Positions 23,138 through 30,127 of a stretch of DNA of 30,127 nucleotides are shown here, piece after piece. Source of the DNA: JBPYFK01 sp051984675. GTDB taxonomy: Bacteria; Actinomycetota; Actinomycetes; Mycobacteriales; Pseudonocardiaceae. The stretch's first letter is position 1. Each line of letters opens with the position of its first letter. The position numbers and the translations under genes were made by a program. The stretch spans positions 1 to 30,127 of the forward strand of contig JBPYFK010000041.1 of NCBI GenBank assembly GCA_051984675.1, in the 5' to 3' direction. The notes beneath the pieces are model-generated. The model was not told the origin of the DNA, ran no database searches, and saw only the letters and a program-made list of their open reading frames with translations.

Positions 23138-24636
23138 TTGTTTACCGCATCCTCCGCTGTCGCGTCCGCAGCTTTCGCCTTGTCGGACGTCTCGGTGCGC
23201 GCCTCGCCGCCGCCAGACTTCACCTGGTCAGCGCTCACCTTGACGGTGTCCTCAGCCGTGTCCGCCTTGGCCGTGGCTTCGGCACCCGCATCCGCCTGGC
23301 CGAGAGGCTGGCCATCCGCCGGCAGGTAGAACTTCGGGTCCACCGGGCGAATCAGCTCGTTCGCGATGAACCCGAGCACCAGCAGCCCGATCATGATGTA
23401 GAACGAGGTCGCGTACAGCGTCGGGCCGGACTTGCCGGCGTGCTTCTCGGAGTCCGCGATGGCGTCAACGATCAGTGGACCGGCCACACCCGCCACCGAC
23501 CAGGCGGTCAGCAGCCTGCCGTGGATCGCGCCCACCTCGTACAAGCCGAACAGGTCCTTGAGGTAGGCGGGAATCGTGGAGAAACCACCGCCGTAGAAGG
23601 ACATGATCAGCATCGCGGAGCCGACGAAGATCACGATGCTGCCGCTGGCCGCGAAGGTCAGCACGAGGTACGCCGCAACGCCGACAAGCAGGTAGAACCG
23701 GTAGATGTTCTTACGACCCACATAGTCCGACAGCGCCGACCACACGAACCGGCCCAGCATGTTCGCCAGCGACAGCAGCGCCACGAAGCCCGATGCTGCC
23801 GCGACGCTCACCGGTGTGCTGGTGTGCTGGAAGTAGTCCTGGATCATCGGCGCGGCCTTCTCCAGCACACCGATGCCCGCCGTGACGTTCAGGCACAGCA
23901 CCAACCACAGTAGCCAGAACTGCGGGGTCTTGAAGGCGTCGGCCGCCGACACGTTCACGGTCCCGGAAGTCTTCTTCTCCTGAGCGGACGGCTCCCAACC
24001 AGCGGGCTTCCAGCCCGCCTGCGGCAACCGGATCAGCAGCACACCGAGCGACATGAACACCGCGTACACAATGCCGTGGACGAGGAATGCCTCGGCGATC
24101 CCCATCGGCTTGCTGCTGCCGAAGGACGACAGCATCGCGGTGGACCACGGCGACGCGATCAGCGCGCCACCACCGAAGCCCATGATGGCGATGCCCGTCG
24201 CCATCCCGGGACGGTCCGGGAACCACTTCATCAGCGCGGAAACCGGGGCGATGTAACCGATCCCCAGACCGATCCCGCCCACGAAGCCGTAACCGAGCAC
24301 GACCAGCCAGTACTGACCGATCGCCATCCCCAGCGCGGAGATCAGGAACCCGGCGGAGAAGCAGGTCGTCGCGACGGCCATCGCCCATCGCGGCCCCTTC
24401 GACTCGACGAACTTGCCCCCCAGCATGGCGGACACACCGAGCATGAAAATCGCGAGCTGGAACGGCAACGCGCTGAGCGTGCCCGAGATGTGGAGAGATT
24501 TCTCCAAAGGTGTCTTGAAGACGCTCCAGGAGTACGCCTGGCCGATGGAGAGATGGATGGCGAGTGCCGCCGGCGGCACCAGCCAGCGGCTCCATCCCGG
24601 CTTGGCAATGATCCGGGAGCGATCAAGTAGCTCCAC
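23134..24636 (-). CDS. MFS transporter of the oxalate/formate antiporter (OFA) type
   Basis: The 500-residue protein has twelve predicted membrane helices and the OFA-family start (PPAALAIHLSIGQAYSWSVF, about 21-40), followed by GGIGLGIGYIAPVSALMKWFPDRPGMATGIAIMGFGGG. The second half has SDYVGRKNIYRF, a typical loop. Members exchange or import small carboxylates such as oxalate and formate; the substrate here is unknown. An Ala/Asp/Lys-rich cytoplasmic tail of about 70 residues follows the last helix. Start GTG 24636 has AGGAGGT eight bases upstream. Its stop overlaps the start of a 47-aa membrane protein. It is divergent from the DUF485-ActP pair. Confidence 0.9.
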   Translation of the reverse strand: MELLDRSRIIAKPGWSRWLVPPAALAIHLSIGQAYSWSVFKTPLEKSLHISGTLSALPFQLAIFMLGVSAMLGGKFVESKGPRWAMAVATTCFSAGFLISALGMAIGQYWLVVLGYGFVGGIGLGIGYIAPVSALMKWFPDRPGMATGIAIMGFGGGALIASPWSTAMLSSFGSSKPMGIAEAFLVHGIVYAVFMSLGVLLIRLPQAGWKPAGWEPSAQEKKTSGTVNVSAADAFKTPQFWLLWLVLCLNVTAGIGVLEKAAPMIQDYFQHTSTPVSVAAASGFVALLSLANMLGRFVWSALSDYVGRKNIYRFYLLVGVAAYLVLTFAASGSIVIFVGSAMLIMSFYGGGFSTIPAYLKDLFGLYEVGAIHGRLLTAWSVAGVAGPLIVDAIADSEKHAGKSGPTLYATSFYIMIGLLVLGFIANELIRPVDPKFYLPADGQPLGQADAGAEATAKADTAEDTVKVSADQVKSGGGEARTETSDKAKAADATAEDAVNK

Positions 24637-24768
24637 CGGTGCTTACCTCCTGGTTCGGGGTGGTTTCGACTCCGCGACGAACAGGTGTCATCTCGGTGAC
24701 GAAACGATTTTCTCGCCTCTGCCTGAACACTCCGATCAGATGATCAAAGCGGGCGAGATCCTACCTCG

Positions 24769-24796
24769 AATGGCGCAGCAGGCAAAGGGGGCCCAC
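24769..24796 (-). promoter_or_regulatory. Promoter candidate for the OFA operon
   Basis: On the minus strand TTGCCT (24796-24791) and TAGGAT (24774-24769) are separated by 16 bases, about 130 bases before the GTG start. This is the best hexamer pair in the leftward half of the divergent region. Confidence 0.45.
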
Positions 24797-24968
24797 ACAC
24801 GCTCCGGGCAATCGGTCGAGAATCACCGTACGTGACCGACAGGGCCCGTTACATATTTTGCCCAAGCGTTATAGATTCCAGACCCGAGCGTCGCACAACG
24901 CTGCTGAACTCGCACTTTTCAGGGCTTCTCGGCGTCCGTATCGCGGACACCGACACCGATAGTCGCTG
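24797..24968. other. Gene-free part of the divergent 24637-25154 region
   Basis: The 518-base interval between the OFA and DUF485 genes holds no supported gene. Its middle (about 24840-25010) is clearly A/T-richer than the rest of the window, with GTTACATATTTTGCCC and AAATTATACG. GTCGC-TGTT-GCGAC (24963-24976) is a small inverted repeat overlapping the rightward promoter. The length suggests several regulator sites for the two transport units; I recognise no specific box. Confidence 0.5.
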
Positions 24969-24996
24969 TTGCGACAATTTGGTTGCACCATAAATT
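24969..24996 (+). promoter_or_regulatory. Promoter candidate for the DUF485-ActP operon
   Basis: TTGCGA (24969-24974) and TAAATT (24991-24996) are separated by 16 bases in the A/T-rich part of the divergent region. The leader would be about 150 bases. Confidence 0.45.
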
Positions 24997-25154
24997 ATAC
25001 GTAGCGTGACACGCGGGGCAGTGAGCACACCAGCGTTGCACATCGCGATGGTTTGTCGTAGTTCACCCAGGTTTCCCCGCGGCGCCGGACCGCCGTTAGG
25101 CTGGCCAGCCCATGTTGCGGATGTTGGTGCACGGCCAGGATTTACGGAGGACGT

Positions 25155-25574
25155 ATGACCAGGGCAACCAGTACCGATATACCGCGTCGACCAGCCGCCG
25201 GCACCGGCGCGGCCACCTCCAGCTTTGGCATGTTCGGGGGTGGGCAACGGCAGACGCCCGTCGGCGAACCGGACTTCGCCGCCATCCAGAACAGTGACGA
25301 ATTCAAGCAGATCCGGAGACGATTAAGACTTTTCGCTTTCCCAATGACCGCGCTGTTTCTGGCACTGTATCTGGCGTACGTCCTCCTCTCCGCTTTCGCG
25401 CACGACTTTATGAACCAGAAACTCGTCGGCCAATTCAATGTGGGCATGGTTCTCGGACTGGTCCAGTTCCCGGCCACCATCATCATCACCCACCTTTACG
25501 TGCGCTACATGAAAAAGCACGTCGACCCACGTGTCGAGGCGATCCGTGAACGGGTTGGAGTCAGCGCGAAATGA
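25155..25574 (+). CDS. DUF485 membrane protein, partner of the ActP-like symporter
   Basis: The 139-residue protein has a disordered Gly/Thr-rich head (1-45) and a DUF485 domain with two membrane helices: RLRLFAFPMTALFLALYLAYVLLSAF (about 56-81) and FNVGMVLGLVQFPATIIITHLYV. Proteins of this family (YjcH in Escherichia coli) are encoded directly upstream of acetate permease genes and are thought to assist them. Start ATG 25155 has GGAGGA five bases upstream. Its stop overlaps the next gene's start (ATGA), so the pair is translationally coupled. The head is longer than in YjcH. Confidence 0.92.
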   Translation: MTRATSTDIPRRPAAGTGAATSSFGMFGGGQRQTPVGEPDFAAIQNSDEFKQIRRRLRLFAFPMTALFLALYLAYVLLSAFAHDFMNQKLVGQFNVGMVLGLVQFPATIIITHLYVRYMKKHVDPRVEAIRERVGVSAK

Positions 25575-27163
25575 CCATGAATCTTGCCGCTTCAGCCGGA
25601 AACCCGACCATCAACATCAGCGTTTTCGCCGGAGTCGTCGCGATTACGCTGTTTGTCGTCTATCGGGTGAGCAACCGCAATACGACCGCCGCGGACTACT
25701 ACGCCGCCGGTAGTGGCTTCACCGGGGCGCAGAACGGTGTCGCGCTGGCTGGGGACTGGCTGTCCGCGGCTTCCTTCCTCGGCGTCGCGGGTGCGATCGC
25801 GGTGCACGGCTACGACGGGTTCCTCTACGCGGTCGCCTATTGCGTCGCTTGGCTGCTGGAACTCATGCTGATCGCCGAACCCTTGCGCAACACCGGCCGA
25901 TTCACGATGGGCGACGTTCTCGCGTACCGGATGAACCAGCGCCGGGTCCGTGCCGCCGCAGCGAATTCCACGCTGGTCATCTCGTATTTCTACATGGTTG
26001 CCCAGATGGCCGCCGCGGGCGGACTTGTCGCGCTGCTACTCGACGTGCACACCAAGACAGGCCAGGCGATCTGTATCACGATCGTTGGCCTGATCATGCT
26101 TTTCTACGTGCTGATCGGCGGCATGAAGGGAACTACGTGGGTGCAGATCATCAAGGCCACCATCCTGCTGTCCTGCGTGACCCTGATGACGATGTTTCTG
26201 ATCGGTAAATTCGGCTACGACTTCTCCGACATCCTTTCGAAGGCAGCGCAGCACAGTTCGCTCGGCGGCAAGCTGCTCATGCCCGGGTCGCAATTCGGCT
26301 CAAGCCTCACCTCCGAACTCGACTTCGTCTCGCTGGCACTGGCGCCGGTGTTCGGTATCGCGTGCCTGCCGCACGTGCTGATGCGGTTCTACACCGTGCC
26401 GAACGCTCGCGAAGCGCGCCGATCGGTGGTGTGGATCACGTGGGCGATGTTCATCTTCTACATCGCGAACGCGATCGTCGGTCTGGGCGCGACCGCGCTC
26501 GTCGGATCCAACGTCATCACGCACGCACCCGGCGGGGAGAACTCGGCGGCGCCACTGGTCGCTTTCCGTATCGGCGGCCCGATCCTGCTCGGTGTGGTGT
26601 CGGCCGTGGCACTGACCACGATTCTCGCGGTGGTCGCCGGCCTGACCCTCACCGCGTCCGCGTCGTTCGCGCACGACGTCTACGCGAACGTCTTGAAGGA
26701 CGGCGACGTCGACACCGATTCCGAAATCCGCGTCGCGCGGATCACCGCCCTGATCGTCGGCAGTCTCTCCATTCTGGGTGGGATCGTGGCGGTGGGTCAG
26801 AACGCCGCCTTCCTGGTCGGTCTGGCGCTGGCACTCGCGGCTTCGGCCAACCTGCCCACCATGCTGTACACGTTGTTCTGGAAACGGTTCAACACCACCG
26901 GGACGCTTTGGTCGATGTACACCGGGATCATCTCCTGCGTGACCCTGATCATCTTCTCGCCCGCCATCTCCGGCAAGTCGAGTTCGATGATCCCCAGCGT
27001 GGACTTCCACTGGTTCCCGCTCGCCAACCCCGGCATCGTGTCCATTCCGCTGTCCTTCCTCGCCGGTGCGATCGGCACGTTCGTCGGCGAGCGTGACGAA
27101 AACCCGGAAAAACAGTCCGAAATGGAGGTTCGGGCGTTGACGGGAATCGGATCGGGTCTGTAG
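25571..27163 (+). CDS. actP: ActP-like sodium/solute symporter for acetate or another monocarboxylate
   Basis: The 530-residue protein belongs to the solute:sodium symporter family and has about thirteen helices. Family blocks include ADYYAAGSGFTGAQNGVALAGDWLSAASFLG (about 41-71, split here from a longer match), NTGRFTMGDVLAYRMNQRRVRAAA, SYFYMVAQMAAAGGL and GIACLPHVLMRFYTVPNAREARRSV. Acetate permease is the closest known function, with propionate, glycolate or pyruvate as alternatives. It begins at ATG 25571, overlapping the DUF485 stop by four bases. A very stable hairpin at 27191-27233 follows. Family and membrane role are certain; substrate is inferred. Confidence 0.9.
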   Translation: MTMNLAASAGNPTINISVFAGVVAITLFVVYRVSNRNTTAADYYAAGSGFTGAQNGVALAGDWLSAASFLGVAGAIAVHGYDGFLYAVAYCVAWLLELMLIAEPLRNTGRFTMGDVLAYRMNQRRVRAAAANSTLVISYFYMVAQMAAAGGLVALLLDVHTKTGQAICITIVGLIMLFYVLIGGMKGTTWVQIIKATILLSCVTLMTMFLIGKFGYDFSDILSKAAQHSSLGGKLLMPGSQFGSSLTSELDFVSLALAPVFGIACLPHVLMRFYTVPNAREARRSVVWITWAMFIFYIANAIVGLGATALVGSNVITHAPGGENSAAPLVAFRIGGPILLGVVSAVALTTILAVVAGLTLTASASFAHDVYANVLKDGDVDTDSEIRVARITALIVGSLSILGGIVAVGQNAAFLVGLALALAASANLPTMLYTLFWKRFNTTGTLWSMYTGIISCVTLIIFSPAISGKSSSMIPSVDFHWFPLANPGIVSIPLSFLAGAIGTFVGERDENPEKQSEMEVRALTGIGSGL

Positions 27164-27190
27164 GGCCAGGGTCCGAAGCAGCGGCTAATG

Positions 27191-27233
27191 TCGGTACGGC
27201 TCTTCTCGCCGCCCGCGAGATGAGCCGTACCGA
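27191..27233 (+). terminator. Strong terminator after actP
   Basis: TCGGTACGGCTC (27191-27202) pairs perfectly with GAGCCGTACCGA (27222-27233). Inside, TCTCGC and GCGAGA add six pairs after a single T-T mismatch, leaving a 5-base loop. This is the most stable hairpin among the coding intervals, with no T-run. Confidence 0.82.
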
Positions 27234-27257
27234 TGCATGAGAAGTGGTGGTGAACCA

Positions 27258-28088
27258 GTGTCCTCAGGCGAAACCGCCGACCTGCACGCAGGCTTCCGTC
27301 ACCCCGACCAGGCCGAGGTCGACGCCCTCGCGGATTTCCTGCACCAGGTGGACCGGCTGCCCGGAATCCGGCTGGTCCATCGTGCGATGCGGTCCGCGAT
27401 GGAGCTGAAACCCGGAGCACACCTGGTCGATGCCGGCTGCGGGCTCGGTCTGGAGACACTGCGGCTCGCCGCGGACCACCCCGGCAGCCGGGTCACCGGC
27501 TTCGACCGGAACCCCTGGCTGCTCGATCGCGCACGCGTACGTGCCGACGGCCAGGCGTCCAACCTCCAGTGGCAGGAGGCAGACCTGCACGACCTGCCCT
27601 GTGACAGCGCCGACGTGCTCCGCACCGAGCGGGTGTTGATGTACCAGCCGGATCTGGATGAGGCCGTCGACCGCCTGCTCCGTGTACTTCGTCCGGGTGG
27701 TCGACTGGTCTGCTTCGAACTGGACTACGGCGCCACCATCCTGCCGGAAAACGGCCATGCCGCGGAGGTGGTCCGCGCGGTCAACGGCGTCCTCGAAGCG
27801 TCGCTGCCACAGCCGTGGGCGGGACGCCGACTTCCCGGGATTCTGCAGCGGCGCGGTTGCGAGGTGCACGCCGAGCCACACACGTTCACGGTCAGCCTGC
27901 CCGTGTGGGACCGCATCGTCGGTGACACCCTGCGGCAGACGCTGGCCGACGACGCGGCGGGGGCCGGGCGAGAGGAATCCTCCCAGCTGCCGGGGGAGAG
28001 CATCACGAAGTGGCTCGACCACCAGGTCAACACCGCTCCCGCCTTCCTCGGAAGCTTCACCGGTGTCCTCACCACCGCCTTTCGCTGA
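27258..28088 (+). CDS. Class I SAM-dependent methyltransferase
   Basis: The 276-residue protein has a SAM-binding motif VDAGCGLGLETLRLA (about 57-71), an acidic residue in VTGFDRNPWLL and RVLRPGGRLVCFELDYG, all standard for the UbiE/Methyltransf_11 group. The substrate is unknown. GTG 27258 is chosen: ATG 27237 lies three bases after the terminator stem, with no ribosome site, while GTGGTGA precedes the GTG. The seven extra residues of the longer form show no family pattern. The gene stands alone between two terminators and converges with ilvD. Confidence 0.87.
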   Translation: MSSGETADLHAGFRHPDQAEVDALADFLHQVDRLPGIRLVHRAMRSAMELKPGAHLVDAGCGLGLETLRLAADHPGSRVTGFDRNPWLLDRARVRADGQASNLQWQEADLHDLPCDSADVLRTERVLMYQPDLDEAVDRLLRVLRPGGRLVCFELDYGATILPENGHAAEVVRAVNGVLEASLPQPWAGRRLPGILQRRGCEVHAEPHTFTVSLPVWDRIVGDTLRQTLADDAAGAGREESSQLPGESITKWLDHQVNTAPAFLGSFTGVLTTAFR

Positions 28089-28113
28089 CCCCGGCGTTCG
28101 CCGCCCCCGGGAC

Positions 28114-28153
28114 GGTCCGGTGACAGCATGGGAACCTTCCTGTCAAAGGGACC
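28114..28153. terminator. Hairpin between convergent methyltransferase and ilvD
   Basis: GGTCC...TGACAG (28114-28126) can pair with CTGTCA...GGACC (28140-28153), with a small internal loop and a 13-base loop. It lies 26 bases after the methyltransferase stop and 62 bases beyond the ilvD stop. Confidence 0.4.
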
Positions 28154-28215
28154 GCGGTCCAGCCCCGTCAGGCCATCGGCCTTGCGGCCTCAACAGGCAG
28201 GCCCCGGCCGGGCGA

Positions 28216-29943
28216 TCACGAGCACACCGCGCCTTCGGCCGCCGAGCGGACCAGGCGCGCATATTTCCCGAGCACACCGTGCCGATACCGGGGTTGCGGC
28301 GGGTTCCAACCCTCCCGCCGCCGCGCGAGTTCGTCCGCGTCGACCAGGATGTCCAGCGTGCGCTGGTCCAGATCCAACCGGATTGGGTCGCCGTCCTCGA
28401 CAAGCGCGATCGGCCCGCCATCGGTGGCCTCCGGCGCGACGTGCCCGATGCACAGCCCCGTCGTGCCACCCGAGAACCGGCCGTCGGTCAGCAACAGGAC
28501 GTCCTTACCGATGCCGGCGCCCTTGATCGCACCGGTGACCGCGAGCATCTCCCGCATCCCTGGGCCACCTCTCGGTCCCTCGTAGCGGATCACCACCACA
28601 TCTCCGGCCCGAACCAGGCCACCGGCGACGGCGTCCATCGCCTCCTGCTCGCCGTCGAAAACGCGTGCCGTGCCTTCGAATGTCCGCTGCTCGAACCCCG
28701 CGGACTTCACGACCGCGCCCTCCTGCGCGAGCGAACCGCGCAGAATCGTCAGCCCACCTGTCGGATGAATGGGGTTCGCCAAGGCGTGCAGAACCTCACC
28801 GTCGAGCTGCGGCGGCCGCAAGTCCGCGAGGTTCTCGGCGACCGTGTGCCCGGTCACCGTCATGCAGTCACCGTGGATGAGGCCCGCATCCAACAGTGCG
28901 TTCATCACAACGGGGACACCGCCTACGCGATCCACAGTGGACATCACATGGCGGCCGAACGGCTTGACGTCGGCCAAGTGCGGCACGGCATCGCCTACGC
29001 GGTTGAAATCTTCCAGACTGAGTTCGACGCCCGCCTCCCGAGCGATCGCGAGCAGGTGCAGAACCGCATTGGTGGACCCACCGAACGCCATGACCACCGC
29101 GATAGCGTTATCGAACGCTTCCTTGGTGAGAATGTCCCGTGCGGTAAGTCCCTTTTCCAACAGTCCGACCACGGCCCGGCCGGCTTCCCGCGCTCCTGCG
29201 TCCCGTCGCCGATCCACCGACGGCGGACTGGCCGACCCGGGCAACGACATCCCGAGCGCCTCCGCCGCACACGCCATGGTGTTCGCTGTGTACATCCCGC
29301 CACAGGCGCCCTCACCAGGGCAGATCGCGCGTTCGATGCGATCGACCTCGTCCCGTGAGATCAGCCCGCGCGCGCACGCACCGACTGCTTCGAAAGCGTC
29401 GATGATCGTCACCTCCCGGCCGTCCACACGCCCCGGGAGGATCGAACCCGCGTAGACGAAGACCGCCGCCAGGTCGAGCCTCGCCGCCGCCATCAACATC
29501 CCCGGCAGGCTCTTGTCGCACCCGGCGAGCAGCACGGTTCCGTCCAGCCGTTCGGCCTCCATCACGGTCTCGACGGAATCCGCGATGATCTCCCGGGAAA
29601 CCAGGGAGTAGTGCATCCCGACATGTCCCATCGAGATGCCGTCGGACACGGAAATGGTGCCGAACTCCAACGGAAACCCGCCCGCGGAGTGCACGCCGTC
29701 CTTACTCGCCTGCGCGAGCCGTTGCAGCGACAGGTTGCACGGGGTGATCTCGTTCCACGACGACGCCACGCCGATCTGGGGCTTGGCGAAATCGGCATCC
29801 CGCATCCCCACCGCACGGAGCATGCCTCGCGCGGCAGCTCGCTCCAGGCCGTCGGTGACCTCATGACTCCGCGGTTTGAGCCGCGGTGGCTGGCCGGACT
29901 CTGTCACTTTCCCCACCACTGTGTAATCCGCTCCACTACTCAC
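28216..29943 (-). CDS. ilvD: Dihydroxy-acid dehydratase
   Basis: The 575-residue enzyme converts 2,3-dihydroxy-3-methylbutanoate and its ethyl homologue to 2-oxo acids in valine, isoleucine and leucine (and pantothenate) synthesis. It carries an iron-sulfur cluster; the three cluster cysteines are likely Cys69 (ITPCNLS), Cys142 (LAGCDKSLPGM) and Cys214 (EGACGGMYTANTM). The C-terminal DGRFSGGTTGLCIGH block is also conserved. Length equals that of mycobacterial IlvD. Start GTG 29943 lacks a Shine-Dalgarno; TATTAC (29958-29953) lies at leaderless spacing. It lies next to the 3' end of an rRNA operon on the same strand and is separated by a strong terminator. No other ilv gene is in this window. 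Confidence 0.95.
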   Translation of the reverse strand: MSSGADYTVVGKVTESGQPPRLKPRSHEVTDGLERAAARGMLRAVGMRDADFAKPQIGVASSWNEITPCNLSLQRLAQASKDGVHSAGGFPLEFGTISVSDGISMGHVGMHYSLVSREIIADSVETVMEAERLDGTVLLAGCDKSLPGMLMAAARLDLAAVFVYAGSILPGRVDGREVTIIDAFEAVGACARGLISRDEVDRIERAICPGEGACGGMYTANTMACAAEALGMSLPGSASPPSVDRRRDAGAREAGRAVVGLLEKGLTARDILTKEAFDNAIAVVMAFGGSTNAVLHLLAIAREAGVELSLEDFNRVGDAVPHLADVKPFGRHVMSTVDRVGGVPVVMNALLDAGLIHGDCMTVTGHTVAENLADLRPPQLDGEVLHALANPIHPTGGLTILRGSLAQEGAVVKSAGFEQRTFEGTARVFDGEQEAMDAVAGGLVRAGDVVVIRYEGPRGGPGMREMLAVTGAIKGAGIGKDVLLLTDGRFSGGTTGLCIGHVAPEATDGGPIALVEDGDPIRLDLDQRTLDILVDADELARRREGWNPPQPRYRHGVLGKYARLVRSAAEGAVCS

Positions 29944-30005
29944 ACGGCAACCGTAATACCAGCGGCGCGAGCGGTGAACCGCTCAGAACGAGGGAAAGAC
30001 AAAAG

Positions 30006-30069
30006 TGGGGCGGGTATGTCTGTCAGTGTCCGGGGAAAACCCGAACACCCACGACATACCCGCCCCACG
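30006..30069 (-). terminator. rRNA operon terminator
   Basis: GTGGGGCGGGTATGTC (30006-30021) and GACATACCCGCCCCAC (30054-30069) form a perfect 16-bp stem, with a secondary GTGT/ACAC plus CGGG/CCCG stem inside the loop. On the minus strand TTTTGTCTTT follows directly, so this is a classic intrinsic terminator just after the 5S gene. It also shields ilvD from rrn transcription. Confidence 0.92.
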
Positions 30070-30090
30070 AAACAAGATCAATGATGGCAG

Positions 30091-30127
30091 TGTTGGCGGT
30101 GTCCTACTCTCCCACACCCCACCGGGT
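30091..30127 (-). rRNA. rrf: 5S rRNA, 3' end only
   Basis: On the minus strand the right edge reads GGTGTGGGAGAGTAGGACAC followed by CGCCAAC, which matches the conserved 3' strand of bacterial 5S rRNA. Only about 37 bases are inside the window; the 3' end is placed near 30091 by comparison with typical 5S ends, give or take a few bases. Confidence 0.92.

Noticed and set aside
27237..27257. ATG 27237 as start of the methyltransferase
   Set aside because: It lies three bases after a terminator stem, without a ribosome site; GTG 27258 fits better, though this is not certain.
1..30127. Mobile element or prophage island
   Set aside because: No transposase, integrase, phage structural gene, tRNA or attachment repeats were found, and coding bias is uniform across genes.

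Overview
The window is high-GC DNA with strongly G/C-biased third codon positions, many GTG and some TTG starts, and gene families typical of Actinobacteria: LysX, DUF397 with a WhiJ/Scr1-type regulator, a DUF574 methyltransferase, DUF742 and FadD15-like acyl-CoA synthetase. A member of the Pseudonocardiales (Amycolatopsis, Saccharopolyspora or a relative) is my inference; no marker here fixes the genus. It looks chromosomal, because the right edge runs into the 3' end of a 5S rRNA gene and carries housekeeping ilvD. I saw no phage, transposase, CRISPR array or biosynthetic cluster.

Layout. 1-3.8 kb is a copper region: a CtaG-type oxidase assembly protein cut by the left edge, a broken CopD-like remnant, and a Cu(+) P1B-ATPase with two sets of tandem repeats before its start. 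3.8-7.4 kb holds a Pro/Tyr-rich membrane protein, an L-asparaginase and a FadD15-like acyl-CoA synthetase. 7.6-10.7 kb has an NRAMP-related transporter with an altered metal site and an L-lactate permease. 10.9-14.3 kb is LysX (lysyl-phosphatidylglycerol synthase fused to lysyl-tRNA synthetase), preceded by a 14-codon leader ORF. 14.3-16.7 kb is a magnesium module on the minus strand: promoter, M-box riboswitch, a 31-codon ORF, a 94-aa unknown, MgtC and an SDR. 16.7-19.4 kb has a LysE exporter and a second acyl-CoA synthetase. 19.4-22.8 kb holds a WhiJ-like regulator, DUF397 and a 141-aa unknown, with a divergent DUF574 methyltransferase, then a lone DUF742 protein. 23-27.2 kb has two divergent carboxylate transport units, each with a small membrane partner: OFA-type MFS plus a 47-aa protein, and DUF485 plus an ActP-like symporter. 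27.2-30.1 kb has a methyltransferase, ilvD, an rrn terminator and the 5S end.

How genes work together. Three transporters for small carboxylates (LctP, OFA, ActP-like) and two acyl-CoA synthetases suggest organic and fatty acid use. CtaG, the CopD remnant and CopA fit copper delivery and export. The most informative regulatory unit is the M-box: its core elements and closing helix are readable, and it sits upstream of mgtC, so low Mg2+ should induce the operon. The small ORF between riboswitch and structural genes has a near-ideal Shine-Dalgarno and two Asp-Pro pairs, and is the best candidate here for something not yet described.
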